Part shown: positions 32,525 to 43,598 of the stretch, one piece after another
Layout: every line of letters begins with the position of its first letter
Numbering within the stretch: the first letter of the stretch is position 1
Assembly (NCBI GenBank): GCA_037042915.1
Contig: CM073200.1
Span: forward strand, 2,414,832 to 2,478,831
DNA from: Auricularia sp. M13
Lineage: Eukaryota; Basidiomycota; Agaricomycetes; Auriculariales; Auriculariaceae
Reading direction: 5' to 3'
Length of the DNA: 64,000 nt
Translations under genes and position numbers: made by a program
The notes under the pieces: model-generated
What the model was told of the DNA's origin: nothing
Databases searched by the model: none
Seen by the model: only the letters and a program-made list of their open reading frames with translations

Positions 32525-33448
32525 ATGGTCCACGCCCTCCGAGTCCTCTTTCCGCTCTACATCTACCCGCAGAACTGCGAGGTGTCGCGCGACGCCTGCG
32601 TATGGAAGCCGCTTTACGACGCGCTCGATGCATACCCCTCGCTGCAGTTCACCGTCATTGTCAACCCGCGCAGCGGCCCCGGCGATGGCGACCTGCCGGA
32701 CCCCGCTTACGTCGCCGGTGTCACTGCGCTGAACAGCTACGCAAATGTGCAGACCATCGGGTACATATATCTTCAGTTGACCTTGCAGTGTAAAGCTCAA
32801 ACTTTCTCAGCTACATAGCCTCTCACTGGGGCGAGCGTCCTGTGAACGAGTACCAGTCCGAAGTCAACAAATATGTGAATTGGGCTACGTACACCGACGC
32901 GGACATTGCGATGCACGGCATCTTCGTCGACGAGGCCAGCGCAGACCCCGCCACGCTCCCGTACTACACGGACTTCTCGAACTACGTGCACTCTGCGTTC
33001 GGCGACGACTCGTCCCTCGTCGTCCACAATCCCGGCAGGACCACGCCTCAGGAGTTCTTTGATGCCATGCCAAACGATGTCTTTGTCACCTTTGAGAACG
33101 CCGCCAGCAACATGTGGGTGCCGTGGACCGCCTTCACGGACCCGCTTTACAAGGACACGCCCCACGATCGCCAAGCTGCCATCATGTACGGCTTTACTGG
33201 TAGTGCGAACGACCTCGTCAACATCACTGACGGTCAGTCTCTCTTCTTCTATCAATCATTGAGGAGTTTACTCGACCTGTCTGATGTGCATTCCAGCTGT
33301 CGGTGAGATCGAGAGGATGAGCTACGTCTTCGTCACCACGCAGCCCGATTACAACGCATTCCCAACCAACTGGGAGACCGTCGCAGCTGCCATTAATGGC
33401 ACCAACAGGTACATGGCCGAGCATCCCGAGTGGTTCTCGCGTGTCTAG
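32525..33448 (+). CDS. spherulation-specific family 4 (spherulin-4) protein
   Basis: Exons are 32525-32760, 32811-33232 and 33297-33448, encoding 269 residues. The protein matches the spherulin-4 family, a TIM-barrel-like group distantly linked to glycoside hydrolases: LRVLFPLYIYPQN at the start, FTVIVNPRSGPG, the segment QTIGYIASHWGERP assembled across intron 1, MHGIFVDEAS, SLVVHNPGRT, VFVTFENAAS and the tail MAEHPEWFSRV. FVDEAS holds the acidic residues found at the barrel's active end in this family. No signal peptide is evident at the chosen ATG, although many relatives are secreted. Intron 2 uses the donor GTCAGT seen several times in this window. Its place among cyclase genes may be coincidental. 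Confidence 0.9.
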
Positions 33449-33681
33449 GCACAGGGATAAATCGCGTTCAGCTCTGGTTCAACTGTTGATAATATTTATT
33501 CCACGTGAATTCAGCAGCGTCGACTACAGCGGACAATATGTTCGACATTCAAGATGCTTACTGGGTGGGAAGATCGCGTTCGTCAATTCCATCGCGATGT
33601 AAGCTATGCCACAGGGTATAAAAGAGGTGAGAACCAAGTTACGCGGAATGCAAACGATAGTGGGATAGGTCACTTAGGACC

Positions 33682-34589
33682 TCAGCTTTTCTCCGTGGGT
33701 GAGTTCAACTCGGCCACAGCGTTGTGTTCGGAAACCTTTCTCCCGTCTGGCAGCATACGTTCCGTTCTTCTCACATGCGCGAACACAAACGGATAAACCG
33801 CGTCCACGAGGAAGGCCACAGTGCCCAGGAGTAATGCGAACGGGTTGGTGAAGTAGTCGTGAGCTTCCGGCCAGAAGTACCAACGCCACGCGTAATACGC
33901 GTACATGCCCATCGTCGAGCCTAGCGCGCGCGTCGCCCATATGGACCAACTGACACCTCCCGAATGCGCGCGCACGACCAGCTGGCAGAGACTGGCGACG
34001 GAGAGGTAGCACTGGCAGACGAGCGCGTTCCAGAAGCAGAGCTCTGATCAGGCGCAGGATTAGCACCCCCAATTCAGACACCCGCGGCGGCGGCGGCGGA
34101 AGCACAAACTAAGCAACTCTCACCCATCATGTCAGGTCCCAGGCGGCCAGCGTACGTCTTCCCGCGGTGGAGGCCGATGTTGCTGTCGATCCACCAGCGC
34201 GCGAAGGTCCAGTGCGCGGCGACGCAGCCCGCGAGCATTATGAAAAAGATCTTCCCGAGGTGCTTGCGCACAGCCGGCGCGTGCGCCCACTCGTTCGCGC
34301 CGTACGCGATGAGCGCGTAGACGAGGCCGAACTGGATGACGAGCCACGTCGCGAAGCCGCCGCGCTCGAACGGGTCCGCCGCGAAAAACAGGCCGAAGAC
34401 GGCGTCCATTGCGACGTTATTGGCGATCGCGAACATGGGCATGCCGTACGACCGCGTCCGCAGGCCCTCGCGCACGAAGAGCGCGTAGCACACCGTCCAG
34501 AGCGCCCCGCCGCCCTGCAGCATCATGTCCGAGACCGGGATCACATACGCAGGCACGTGCGCGGGCGGGACGACGCTAGAGCCGAGCAT
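33682..34589 (-). CDS. PaxB/Pyr4-type membrane terpene cyclase-like protein, copy 3
   Basis: Two exons on the minus strand (34124-34589, then 33682-34043; phase-1 intron) encode 275 residues. It starts MLGSSVVPPAHVPAYVIPVS and keeps WAHAPAVRKHLGKIF, HWTFARWWIDSNIGLHRGKT and AWRWYFWPEAHDYF. At the first acidic site the W-E-x-x-Y of copies 1 and 2 is replaced by MDAVF (Asp for Glu, Met for Trp), which could alter or weaken catalysis. The intron site equals that of copy 2. The C-terminal tail RRTERMLPDGRKVSEHNAVA is partly shared with copy 2. The upstream 2 kb are free of genes. Probably an ER membrane protein. Confidence 0.85.
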
Positions 34590-36588
34590 CCTGCGTGCGA
34601 GCTATGAGCGGCGTGCTGTCTGGGTGAGAGACGACAAGGAAGAAAATATACTGGTAGCGCGTACCTTATTTTATCGTGCGTCTGATTCCGGTTTTCCGAC
34701 GCGCTTGCGCGCTGACCGGGAACGGAAGAACAAGAGATTCGAACGGAAGCTGAGTGCAAGCGCCATATTGGTCTCTGCCGCCCGTCTGCCATTCGTTGCT
34801 TGTCCCGCCGGTGGCTTTGCACTGTGTTTGCACCGACTTCTAAATGTTCGATCACTATGTCACCATTCCGGCAGCTTGCTGTCAATTTCAGAAAATGAGA
34901 GCGCCCTTAGCTGGTGTCTCTTGAGATAGGTGAGACGAAATGTACAACGTTCCTGTGACAATTCCTCACTCAGTGTTTAGTACAGCCGGGTAGCGACGCA
35001 GACTCCTCCACATCCGCGGCTCTTGTTATGATTGCCTGCGACCAGCGCGCATCTACCGGCGTTGGCTTCGTCCGTGGACGGCTTCAGTCTCGTACGCGCG
35101 ACAGTGACAGAGCTGATGGAAAAAGCTCCAGCGCACACACTGGCTGTGACACACGAAGGGGGCGTCAGGCTCGCAGGCCGACTGGTCGAGGTCGTCATCA
35201 GGGACGAGCGCATGAACGGTCCGTTGCTCGCCCGTCAGTGCGTCAGTCTGCGTTTACAAGCGAGCTGGATCGCTTGGCTATGAGCATAGACGCACGACGG
35301 CGGAATTTAGCGTCACCTCGGACGCGAGGAGCCCAGCCGAGTGCACTGGTGCGTCGGTGTGCATGCTCCGGCCGCCGCTTCGCATGTGTTGGTGACGAGA
35401 TGCCAGAGTGTCCGGAGAGCAGAGCGCGAGGAGTGCACGCATAGTCGCGTTGAGAGTTAGTCAGCCAACTCAGCGGCGTGCTTGGCCCCTGCCTGTCGTC
35501 CAGCAGCCATCTGCGAACGCGCCCGTCCACATCGAGGGCGTTGGGACCCCCGCGAGCATGCGTACGAAGGCGGTGAGGCTGAGGCGCAAGAGTGGGACGG
35601 CCGTCTTTGAAACCGTCGGGGGATGAGTAGTGCAGAGTGCTCATTCCCATGGCAGATGCACTGCGGGCGGCCGATTCTTGCGTGAAGGCTCTCAAGCACA
35701 ATTGCATCGGTCGGCTACGACTTCCGGCATCGATGCGGACTTGGTATTCACAGTTGCGTCGCTTTGCGGCGTGCCCAAGCCTTACGCGAGTTAAGACTGT
35801 GTCGCACGAGCATGCGAGTCAGGCAAACGACACCAGGAGCAGCTACCAGTGCCTGAAAGGATTTCCCCGGCTGCTGCGACAATATGCGGCTTGATCAAGG
35901 ACGACGGCGACGAGTGGGACGCCTTGACGTCGGCGTAACCAAGCGATCCGAAAGCCAGCGGCATTTGTAGAGGAAGTGGAAAATGACAGGATATGCAGAG
36001 TAGGACTACTATCTCCGCCGCTTTGAGCTTGTGGGAGGCCCAGTATGACATCGGCGCGCCGCCACGACAAGGCCGCCAACGACTGCAACCGGTTGACGAG
36101 CAGCATGCGAGAGCAGCGTTAATAGGCCAGCATGTTCATTTCGTCGGTCACTTTGAGCATAGCAACAGCCGCCAAGGATAGGAAATTCCACGAAGAAAAT
36201 CGCAGCAGCCACAGTGCGGAGACATAGACCGAAGGCACCTGGCAGCCAAAAGTCCAAGGTCCAGATGCGAACCAGAGCACAACGCAATGCAAAAGACCCA
36301 ATACACGCATGCGCTTGCGTATGAGCGCAACCTGAGCAGCCCGCCTGACTGCGCCAATGCGTACTGATTAGAGTGGTGTGCTGGGCAAGACCAACCGACA
36401 TATTGTGTTGTCGTGTTTACACACCAGGACACGCGATTGCCGCTGAGCTTGAGGGCAAAAAGTGAGGCTACAATGTAGATCATTGCCTTGCACGCCCTTA
36501 CCAGTATACTTGCATGCAGATAAGCTTCACAAAATATGTGCTCCAAAATTCGGCCCTGACTTGTGAGTCGGGGGCCAGGAAAAACACG
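34590..36588. other. 2 kb intergenic, nothing recognised
   Basis: Only short overlapping frames on both strands without domains or splice-consistent neighbours. No repeats or RNA seen apart from the tRNA that begins at 36589. Confidence 0.5.
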
Positions 36589-36681
36589 TGACCGTGCCTG
36601 GATTCGAACCAGGGTTGAAGGAACATCCTACGGTTTTCAACCGCTCAGAATCCTCAGTGATAACCACTACACTACACAGCC
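36589..36681 (-). tRNA. tRNA-Gln (anticodon CTG) with 21-nt intron
   Basis: The minus strand folds as a full cloverleaf. Acceptor stem GGCTGTG pairs with CACGGTC, followed by discriminator A. The D-arm GTGTAGTGGTTATCAC is nearly identical to eukaryotic tRNA-Gln. Anticodon stem GAGGA pairs with TCCTT around the loop TTCTGAT, and the T-arm CCTGG-TTCGAAT-CCAGG is perfect. A 21-nt intron (36624-36644) interrupts the gene one base 3' of the anticodon (after position 37), the normal place for nuclear tRNA introns. The mature RNA would be 72 nt before CCA addition. It lies about 190 bp upstream of, and divergent from, the first ABC transporter gene. Confidence 0.93.
36624..36644 (-). other. tRNA-Gln intron
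   Basis: 21 nt beginning GCGGTTG after A37. It contains GGTTGAAAACC, which can form its own small hairpin next to the anticodon stem, as tRNA splicing endonuclease requires a bulge-helix-bulge. Confidence 0.8.
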
Positions 36682-36872
36682 TGTGGATGCGCAGCCAATT
36701 ACAGGAGATGTATATCAAAGCGTTGTACACCATCGTTCGGCAACCCGGTCCGTGCCGAGGCGGAGTCGGCATCGGCGAGGACGATGTGCTCAATCCATTG
36801 CATACTGATGGCGTGACGGTACCTATTGACCTCTTATCCTTCCAACCGTGCCCCTTGCTTGTTGGAACATAG

Positions 36873-39800
36873 ATGCCCGAGTGAGTACTGCTCTGCGATA
36901 GGATCTCTACGCTCATGGCATGATTGGCATCGACAGTGAACCGTTCGCAGACTGGAACCTGCTTCTTGTCCCCGTTCTCGGTGGCTTGCTGTCATTCGCG
37001 GTGCTCTCGTACCAGTCGATAAAGCATCCTATAGTCGACTATGCTAGCAATGCACGGGCTCCTCAGCCTGACGCTGGGTTCATGAAACGGTTGAGACAGT
37101 ACCTCAGCTTCACCGGCGGCCCAGCCATCGTATTTTGGAAGCTTGTTCGAGCGCTTGGATGCACTGCTCTTCTTGCGCTGAGTGTGCTATCCGCGGCCTC
37201 GACCCGACGCGAGGAGCATGGACTTGCGTTCGACTTGTCCTGGCATGGCCCCAGCATGTTCAACTGGTCTGCTCAGTCGATACGGCACTCCGTGGGTTCG
37301 CAGGCGCAATTGATCAGCATTGCGCACGTCGTACTCTACGTGAGTACAGTAATCAGATCTTTAGCAGGAAGAGGCACTCAAAGCGGTCTCCACAGGCATA
37401 TGCAACGGTGCTGAGCTGGCTAGTGCTTCGAGCGCGAGCCCTGGCAGCACTGCGCCTCCAAAGGCACCTCAACCTTCTCCTCGTCGTGACTTGGCTCTGC
37501 TATGTTATACGAGACCTGTTCCCGCTCGCAACGTTCACCCTTGTCCCATTGGACATAGCCGACACACTGCTTTGGCAGAAGGTTGCTCTGTTGACGCTTG
37601 TCGGGGCCGTCGTACCACTGTGCACGCCGCACGCCTACATACCCATCGACCCGCTGAACCCATATGAACATCCGCCGCCCGAACAAACCGTTTCATGGCT
37701 CAGCTTCGTCACCTTCTCCTTCCTCGACCCGTTGGTTTGGAAAGGCTTCCGATCGACGCACCTTGGCTGGGACCAACTGCCTCCATTGGCCGATTATGAC
37801 CACGCAGACCATTTGCGAGTGCGCGCCTTCCCGGTGCGTGCACTCTGCAGACCAGGACAGACTGACTGAACATGCACCAGCACCTCGACCCGTTCCACCC
37901 CTCCAACCCGCCCGAAAAGCGGCGCCATCTCTTCTTCCATCTCATGCGCGTCTTCCGGCAGGAATACTTCTTCCTGGCGACGGGTATGGCGCTCCGCGTG
38001 CTCGCGTCGTTCCTCGCGCCCATCGGGCTGAACCGCCTGCTCAACTACATCGAGACGCGCGGCGCCGGCGCGATCGTGCGCCCCTGGGTCTGGGTGTTCT
38101 GGCTCTTCCTCGGCCCGTGGTTGGGCAGCGTCATCTTCGAGTGCTACATCTTCGCGACGACTCGCATGCTCGTGCGCTGTGAGGCCATGATCACGCAGCT
38201 AGTATTTGAGCATGCGCTGAGAATACGCATCAAGGAGGACGGCCCGCGGCAAGAGGCAGGCGACGGCGCGAATGGCAAGAAAGCGGACGATCAAGCGAAA
38301 CCCGGGACTGCGCCGCGCAAGGGCGACAATCTTGTTGGGAGGATCAACAACCTCGTCACGACCGACCTGAACAACATTGTCGAGGCGCGCGACTTTCTGT
38401 TCATTTGTGCGTAACCTCCTCTGCCCACCACGTACAATGCTGAATTGTGATGCAGTCATTTACTGCCCGCTGCAGATCGTCATCTGCGTCTGGTTCTTGT
38501 ACGAGGTCCTCGGAGTAGCGTGCGTTCTGTTCACTTCAAGCAACACTGGCTCTACACTCATGCTCTGCAGTTCATTCGCCGGGCTTGCGACCATGGTCGT
38601 CACGTTCCCGTTGCCAGGATGGGTAGCGACAGAAGTCAATAGGATTACGAAGGAGCGCGCGAAGAAAACCGATGCACGCGTCCAGGAAGTTACAGAGAGT
38701 ATGTTCGCGTCTTTTCCCGTACCAAAGAAGCAGCTGACATCCCATGCAGCAATGGGGCTGCTCCGCATGATCAAGATGTTTGCATGGGAGCCCAAGATTC
38801 ATGAACGCCTTTCAATGAAGCGCGAGGACGAGCTCGACTGGATCCGCAAAGCGCGGACAATGGCTCTTGTCAACATGAACCTCAAGTACGTTGTGGTCCC
38901 TACCCTGGGAGCATAATATTGACACGAGATCCAGCTACGCTATACCTGTCCGCCGACATGTCCTACAGCGCGCGTTCCATTGCTAACACTCTATCTGCGC
39001 AGTTGCTGACCATGATCGCCGCCTACGCAACATATACTCTGGCGCTGGGCCACGAGTTGTCCGCGTCTCGCGTTTTCTCGAGCATGGTCGTCTTCGAGTT
39101 ATTGCGCGACCAGTTCCGCGTCGCGGGCTTCAGTATACCGGCCGTCATCCAAGGTAAATGGTCATTTTAGCCCCCTATAACCATCACTGAATACCTCCCA
39201 GCCAAAGTTTCACTCGATCGACTGAGTGATTTCCTACATAATGTGCGTCGCGCGTAAACGCTTTCATCACTATACTCGCCTAATTGTCGGCGCTAGACGG
39301 AACTCCTGGACAGATATATGGAGAAGCAAGCGGCTACCCCGCAAGTCTCTGTGCTGGACTCTGTACCAGATCCGTCGTGCATCGGATTCCAAGACGCCTC
39401 TTTCCAATGGGCCATTTCCGCAACAACTAGCGGCGCATTCACCCCGGGCTCGGTCATGCCGTCCCCTCATCGTCGGGACTTCACGCTTCGGATCCCCGGA
39501 CAGCTGCTCTTCAAGCGCGGCGCGCTCAATCTCGTCGTCGGGCCCACAGGCAGCGGCAAGACGTCGCTTCTCCTTGCCCTGTGCGGCGAGCTGCACTTCA
39601 TCCCTCTGGCACCCGGGGCGTGGTACAATCTTCCGAAGGCCGGCGGCATCGCATACGCGGCGCAGGAAGGCTGGGTCCAGAATGAGACCATACGCGACAA
39701 CATCTTGTTCGGCGCGCCGTACGACGAAGAACGATATCGGAAGGTTCTGCACCAATGCGGTCTGGAACGCGACTTGACTCTGTTCGCTGCTGGTGACATG

Positions 39801-42783
39801 ACCGAGGTAGGGCAGTTACCTTCTGCATCGCGCACACCGGATTGACATGCATTGCAGGTTGGGGAGAGGGGTTTGACCCTGAGGCGCGCCCTCCAAGCCC
39901 TCATTTGCTGGAGTAGATGACTAACCCCTCTGCAGTGGCGGACAGAAGGCTCGCATCACTCTTGCGCGCGCTGTATATTCGACCGCCGAAGTGGTCCTGC
40001 TCGACGATGTGTTGGCGGCGCTCGATGTCCACACGTCGCGCTGGATTGTGGACAAGTGTTTGCGCGGCGACCTCCTGCACGACCGCACCGTCATCCTCGT
40101 CGTATGTACCGATTCCGCACATAACCGTAGGTGCTCAGTGTCGCGCAGACGCACAACATTCCGCTTGTCGCAGACCTTGCCGCCTTCGTCGCCGCGCTCA
40201 ACATCGACGGGCATGTCGTTGCGCATGGTTCGCCGTCCGACGTCTTGTCGCATAAGCACGCCGAACTAGCGGATCTGGCGAAGGAGGTTGAAGAAACCAC
40301 TGAGCAGGACGCAAAGGAAGAACAGATCGTCGACGGTCCTGCAAAAGACGATGCGCGGCCAGCCAAGTCCGGAAAGCTCATCGTTGCGGAGGAGATCGCG
40401 ACGGGCCATGTGAGCTGGCCTGCCCGTAAGCATCGTTTTGTCCTGTTTATTGCGACCATGCACTCAAAAATTTGTAGTCAGGCTGTATTTCGAGAGCTTG
40501 GGCGGTTTCGGCTTTTGGTTCATATACCTCGGTGGAATCGCTGTCTCGAAGTATGTCTGCGCTAAAATCTGCATACTGTGGATTGTTCATAAATATTCCT
40601 AGTATCATTATCGTCATGCAGACGTGGTTCCTGGGATACTGGGCTCAGCAGTACGACCTCGAGGAGCACGTGCAGGCCGCAAAGTAAGCCCGCTTCGCCC
40701 AAGTAAATTCTAATAACGTGACCATCCTAGGTATGTTGCAGGGTATAGCGCACTGGTGGTGCTCAGCCTCAGCGTCTACTCCGTGTCGTTCATGGTCTTT
40801 GTTTACGGATCCATGCGGGCGTCAAGGACTATTCACGATCGCCTCATCAGTTCCATCCTCGGTACCACACTTCGGTATGTCAGTGCATATTGGTATCTTT
40901 ACCAATGGCTGACCGCGCTAGGTGGCTTGACATTGTGCCCGTGTCCCGCGTCATCACTCGCTGCACGCAGGACCTGCGCTCCATCGACGGTCCCATCGGC
41001 GTGATGTTTGCTGAGGTCGTCGAAACTTCTTTCGCGATCCTGAGCCGCCTGGCAGCCATCGTAGTGATGAGCCCCGTCTTCGTTGTACCTGGACTGCTCG
41101 TCGCTGTCGTCGGATGGGCATGCGGCCAGCTATATATGAAGTCACAGCTCTCAGTCAAGCGGGAGATGAGCAACGCCCGGGCGCCGGTACTCGGTCATTT
41201 CGGCGCTGCCATGACAGGCCTCAGTTCGTCTTGCTGCCGATTCCTCACTGTGTCCTCGTATTGATTATTTTCCTGTAGCATCGATTCGCATTTACGCCGC
41301 AGAAGCAGCCTTCAGCAGGGAAATCAGGGCCCGTATCAATGTGTACACACGCGCTGCACGCTCCTACTACAACCTCAATCGTTGGATCGGCATCCGCATC
41401 AACGCCATTGGTGGATTGTTCTCGGCTGGTCTTGCTGCCTATCTTGTGTATGGCTCGACACCCGGAGCGAGCGCCACCGGGTTTTCACTGTCTCTGGTCA
41501 GCCATTTGCCCTTGACATTTGCCATCGGCTCACTCCAAGTCGAAGACAGTTGCATTTTCACGCCTGGTGGGCTGCAACTCCAGAGACATCTCGGATTGTA
41601 CCTGCGCTCATCATCGGGTATTTACAGATCCTCTGGTGGACCCGAAACCTGAACCAGTTTGAGGTCGAAGGTATGTACTCTTGCATTGAGCAAATGCATG
41701 ACTAAAGGCGCACTCTTTTAGGCAACTCTCTGGAGCGCATTCAGCAGTTTGTCGACATTGAGCAAGAGCCCAAACCCACCGGGGCCGGAAAACCACCAGC
41801 GTACTGGCCAGCGAGCGGGAGTCTGCGCGTCGAGCATCTCGACGCAAAGTACTCCACTGACGGGCCGCTCGTGCTGAAAGATATCAACTTTGAGCTCAAG
41901 TCTGGCGAGCGGATCGGTGTCGGTAAGCGATAATTACCGTAAGATATGGCTTGACTCTCATGACTCTAGTCGGTCGTACTGGCAGCGGCAAGAGCTCCCT
42001 GACGCTATCCCTCTTGCGCTGTATCTTCACGTCGGGACATGTCTACTACGACGGTCTCGCAACCGACTCCATCAACCTCAACGCTCTCCGTAGCAACATT
42101 ACCATCATCCCGCAACAGCCTGAGCTCCTCAGCGGGTCCCTCAGGCAGAACCTGGATCCCTTTGACGAGCACGACGATGCCACCCTGAACGCCGCCCTGC
42201 GCGCCGCCGGTCTATCCACTCTGCAGGCGTCCGCGACTGAGGGCAACATCACACTCGACACGCCCATTTCCAGCGGCGGAGGAAATCTGAGCCTGGGGCA
42301 GCGGCAGATCATCGCTCTTGCGCGAGCCATCGCGCGCAGGAGCAAGATATTGATTCTAGACGAAGGTGGGTGTGATGCGATGCGCACTACTACGCCACAA
42401 TTGACCGTGTCGCATGCAGCCACTGCCGCGATAGATCATGCTACCGACACCGCCATTCAAGATTCGATCCGCAACGAGCTTAAGGATGTGACACTTATCA
42501 CTGTCGCCCACCGCCTGCGAACTATCATGGACGCTGACAAAATCGTATGCATTTCCCAGTCTCGATACAAGTTAGACAATTAATCATCACGCAGATGGTC
42601 CTGGACGCTGGTAGACTGGGTAATACATGCTCTCTCAGGCAGTCCCCAGCTATGCTGACACCTCAATCAGTTGAATTCGACAGTCCAAAGGCCCTATTAA
42701 AGCATAAGGGGGGCCATCTCCGGTCGCTTGTCGACGGAAGCTCGGATAGAGATGACTTGATTGCGATGGTCCACGCTGCATAG
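36873..42783 (+). CDS. ABCC-type full ABC transporter, tandem copy A (26 exons)
   Basis: My 26-exon model is phase-consistent throughout and gives 1,542 residues. Order: N-terminal membrane region (TMD0-like, LLLVPVLGGLLSFAVL), TMD1 (exons from 37881), NBD1, TMD2, NBD2. NBD1 has Walker A GPTGSGKTS, Q-loop AAQEGWVQNETI, signature LSGGQKARITLARA and Walker B VVLLDDVLAALD; its catalytic Glu is replaced by Asp, as in other ABCC proteins. NBD2 has GRTGSGKSS, IIPQQPELLSGS, LSLGQRQ and ILILDE-ATAAID with the Glu present. Such pumps export drugs, conjugates or metabolites across plasma or vacuolar membrane. The first exon may be only 8 nt (ATGCCCGA). Microexons of 13 nt (38935-38947) and 21 nt (41546-41566) match copy B. 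The NBD1 signature is split by an intron with a GC donor (39884). Confidence 0.9.
39884..39935 (+). other. GC-AG intron inside the NBD1 signature of copy A
   Basis: Exon ...ACCCTGAG|GCGCGC; acceptor CTCTGCAG|TGGCGGACAG restores LSGGQ. The equivalent intron of copy B starts with the ordinary GTGTGT, so the donor changed in copy A after duplication or vice versa. Confidence 0.7.
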
Positions 42784-43598
42784 ATAACACGTTGAGGTTT
42801 CCTGCGTGGATGGCAGAGTCAATAAGCAGTATTAGAAGAAGTGTGAGTCTCTAAAGACACGCCTCGTTTCGACACTGCTCACGTGTCGCGATTCGCAGGG
42901 AACCCTGGCCTTTTGAGAACGAACCTATAAATGGTCGTCACCGAGGGGGCCGATCGTCGCCTTCAACGGACGTCAATGCACTATGCTGTCGCTATGGTCG
43001 ATGGTGGATCCGAGCAATGTAATGTGATTGCATTCACGTCAAACATTCTTGTCCAGCCGCCAGTCTCTATGGCCGTATGTTCAGAACTCATAGAACTCAT
43101 GAGCATTGTTCAACTTGCGCAGGATTCTGTCGAACATGCACAAGATAGCCGTCATAATAAGTTCGAAATATGCGTCAACGACTCGCTTCGCGTCACGGCG
43201 CAATAGACTGGCCTGCGCGACAAGCAACGTGCTAAAAATGAACCTTTTTGCGGAGGCGAGTAAGTAACTGCTGCGGTATGTGCCATTGTGACAGCGCGGT
43301 GCCATTGACCGCGCGGAGGTCTCTGCCTTGGGTGACGATGGCAGAAAGCATGAACAATTCTGTGTCCCGCGTCCGAGCCGCGTGCTGCTGCTACAATGTG
43401 TTGTTCGCCGTCATTGCAGAGGAGAGTGAGGGAGAGTGGATTGCCAGCCGATCTGCGGATCCCGCCGCAGCAACTCGGAACACCGGGGGCTGCGTCTACC
43501 CTGCTCAGCGTACTACTCTCGCCGGCTCTGGCATCTATAAGTATAACGGTGGCCAAGTATGGCGCTACAGTCAGCAGCTGTCCCTTTGCTCCTCCCAA
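42784..43598. other. spacer between ABC paralogues
   Basis: About 815 bp. An AT-rich CTATAAAT (42925) sits at the head of a 91-residue frame (42931-43206), but that frame has no recognisable features. I treat the stretch as promoter and 5' leader of copy B. Confidence 0.45.

Noticed and set aside
42931-43206. 91-codon frame with a TATA-like word at its start
   Set aside because: The TATAAAT overlaps the ATG itself, so it cannot be its promoter, and the peptide has no recognisable feature.
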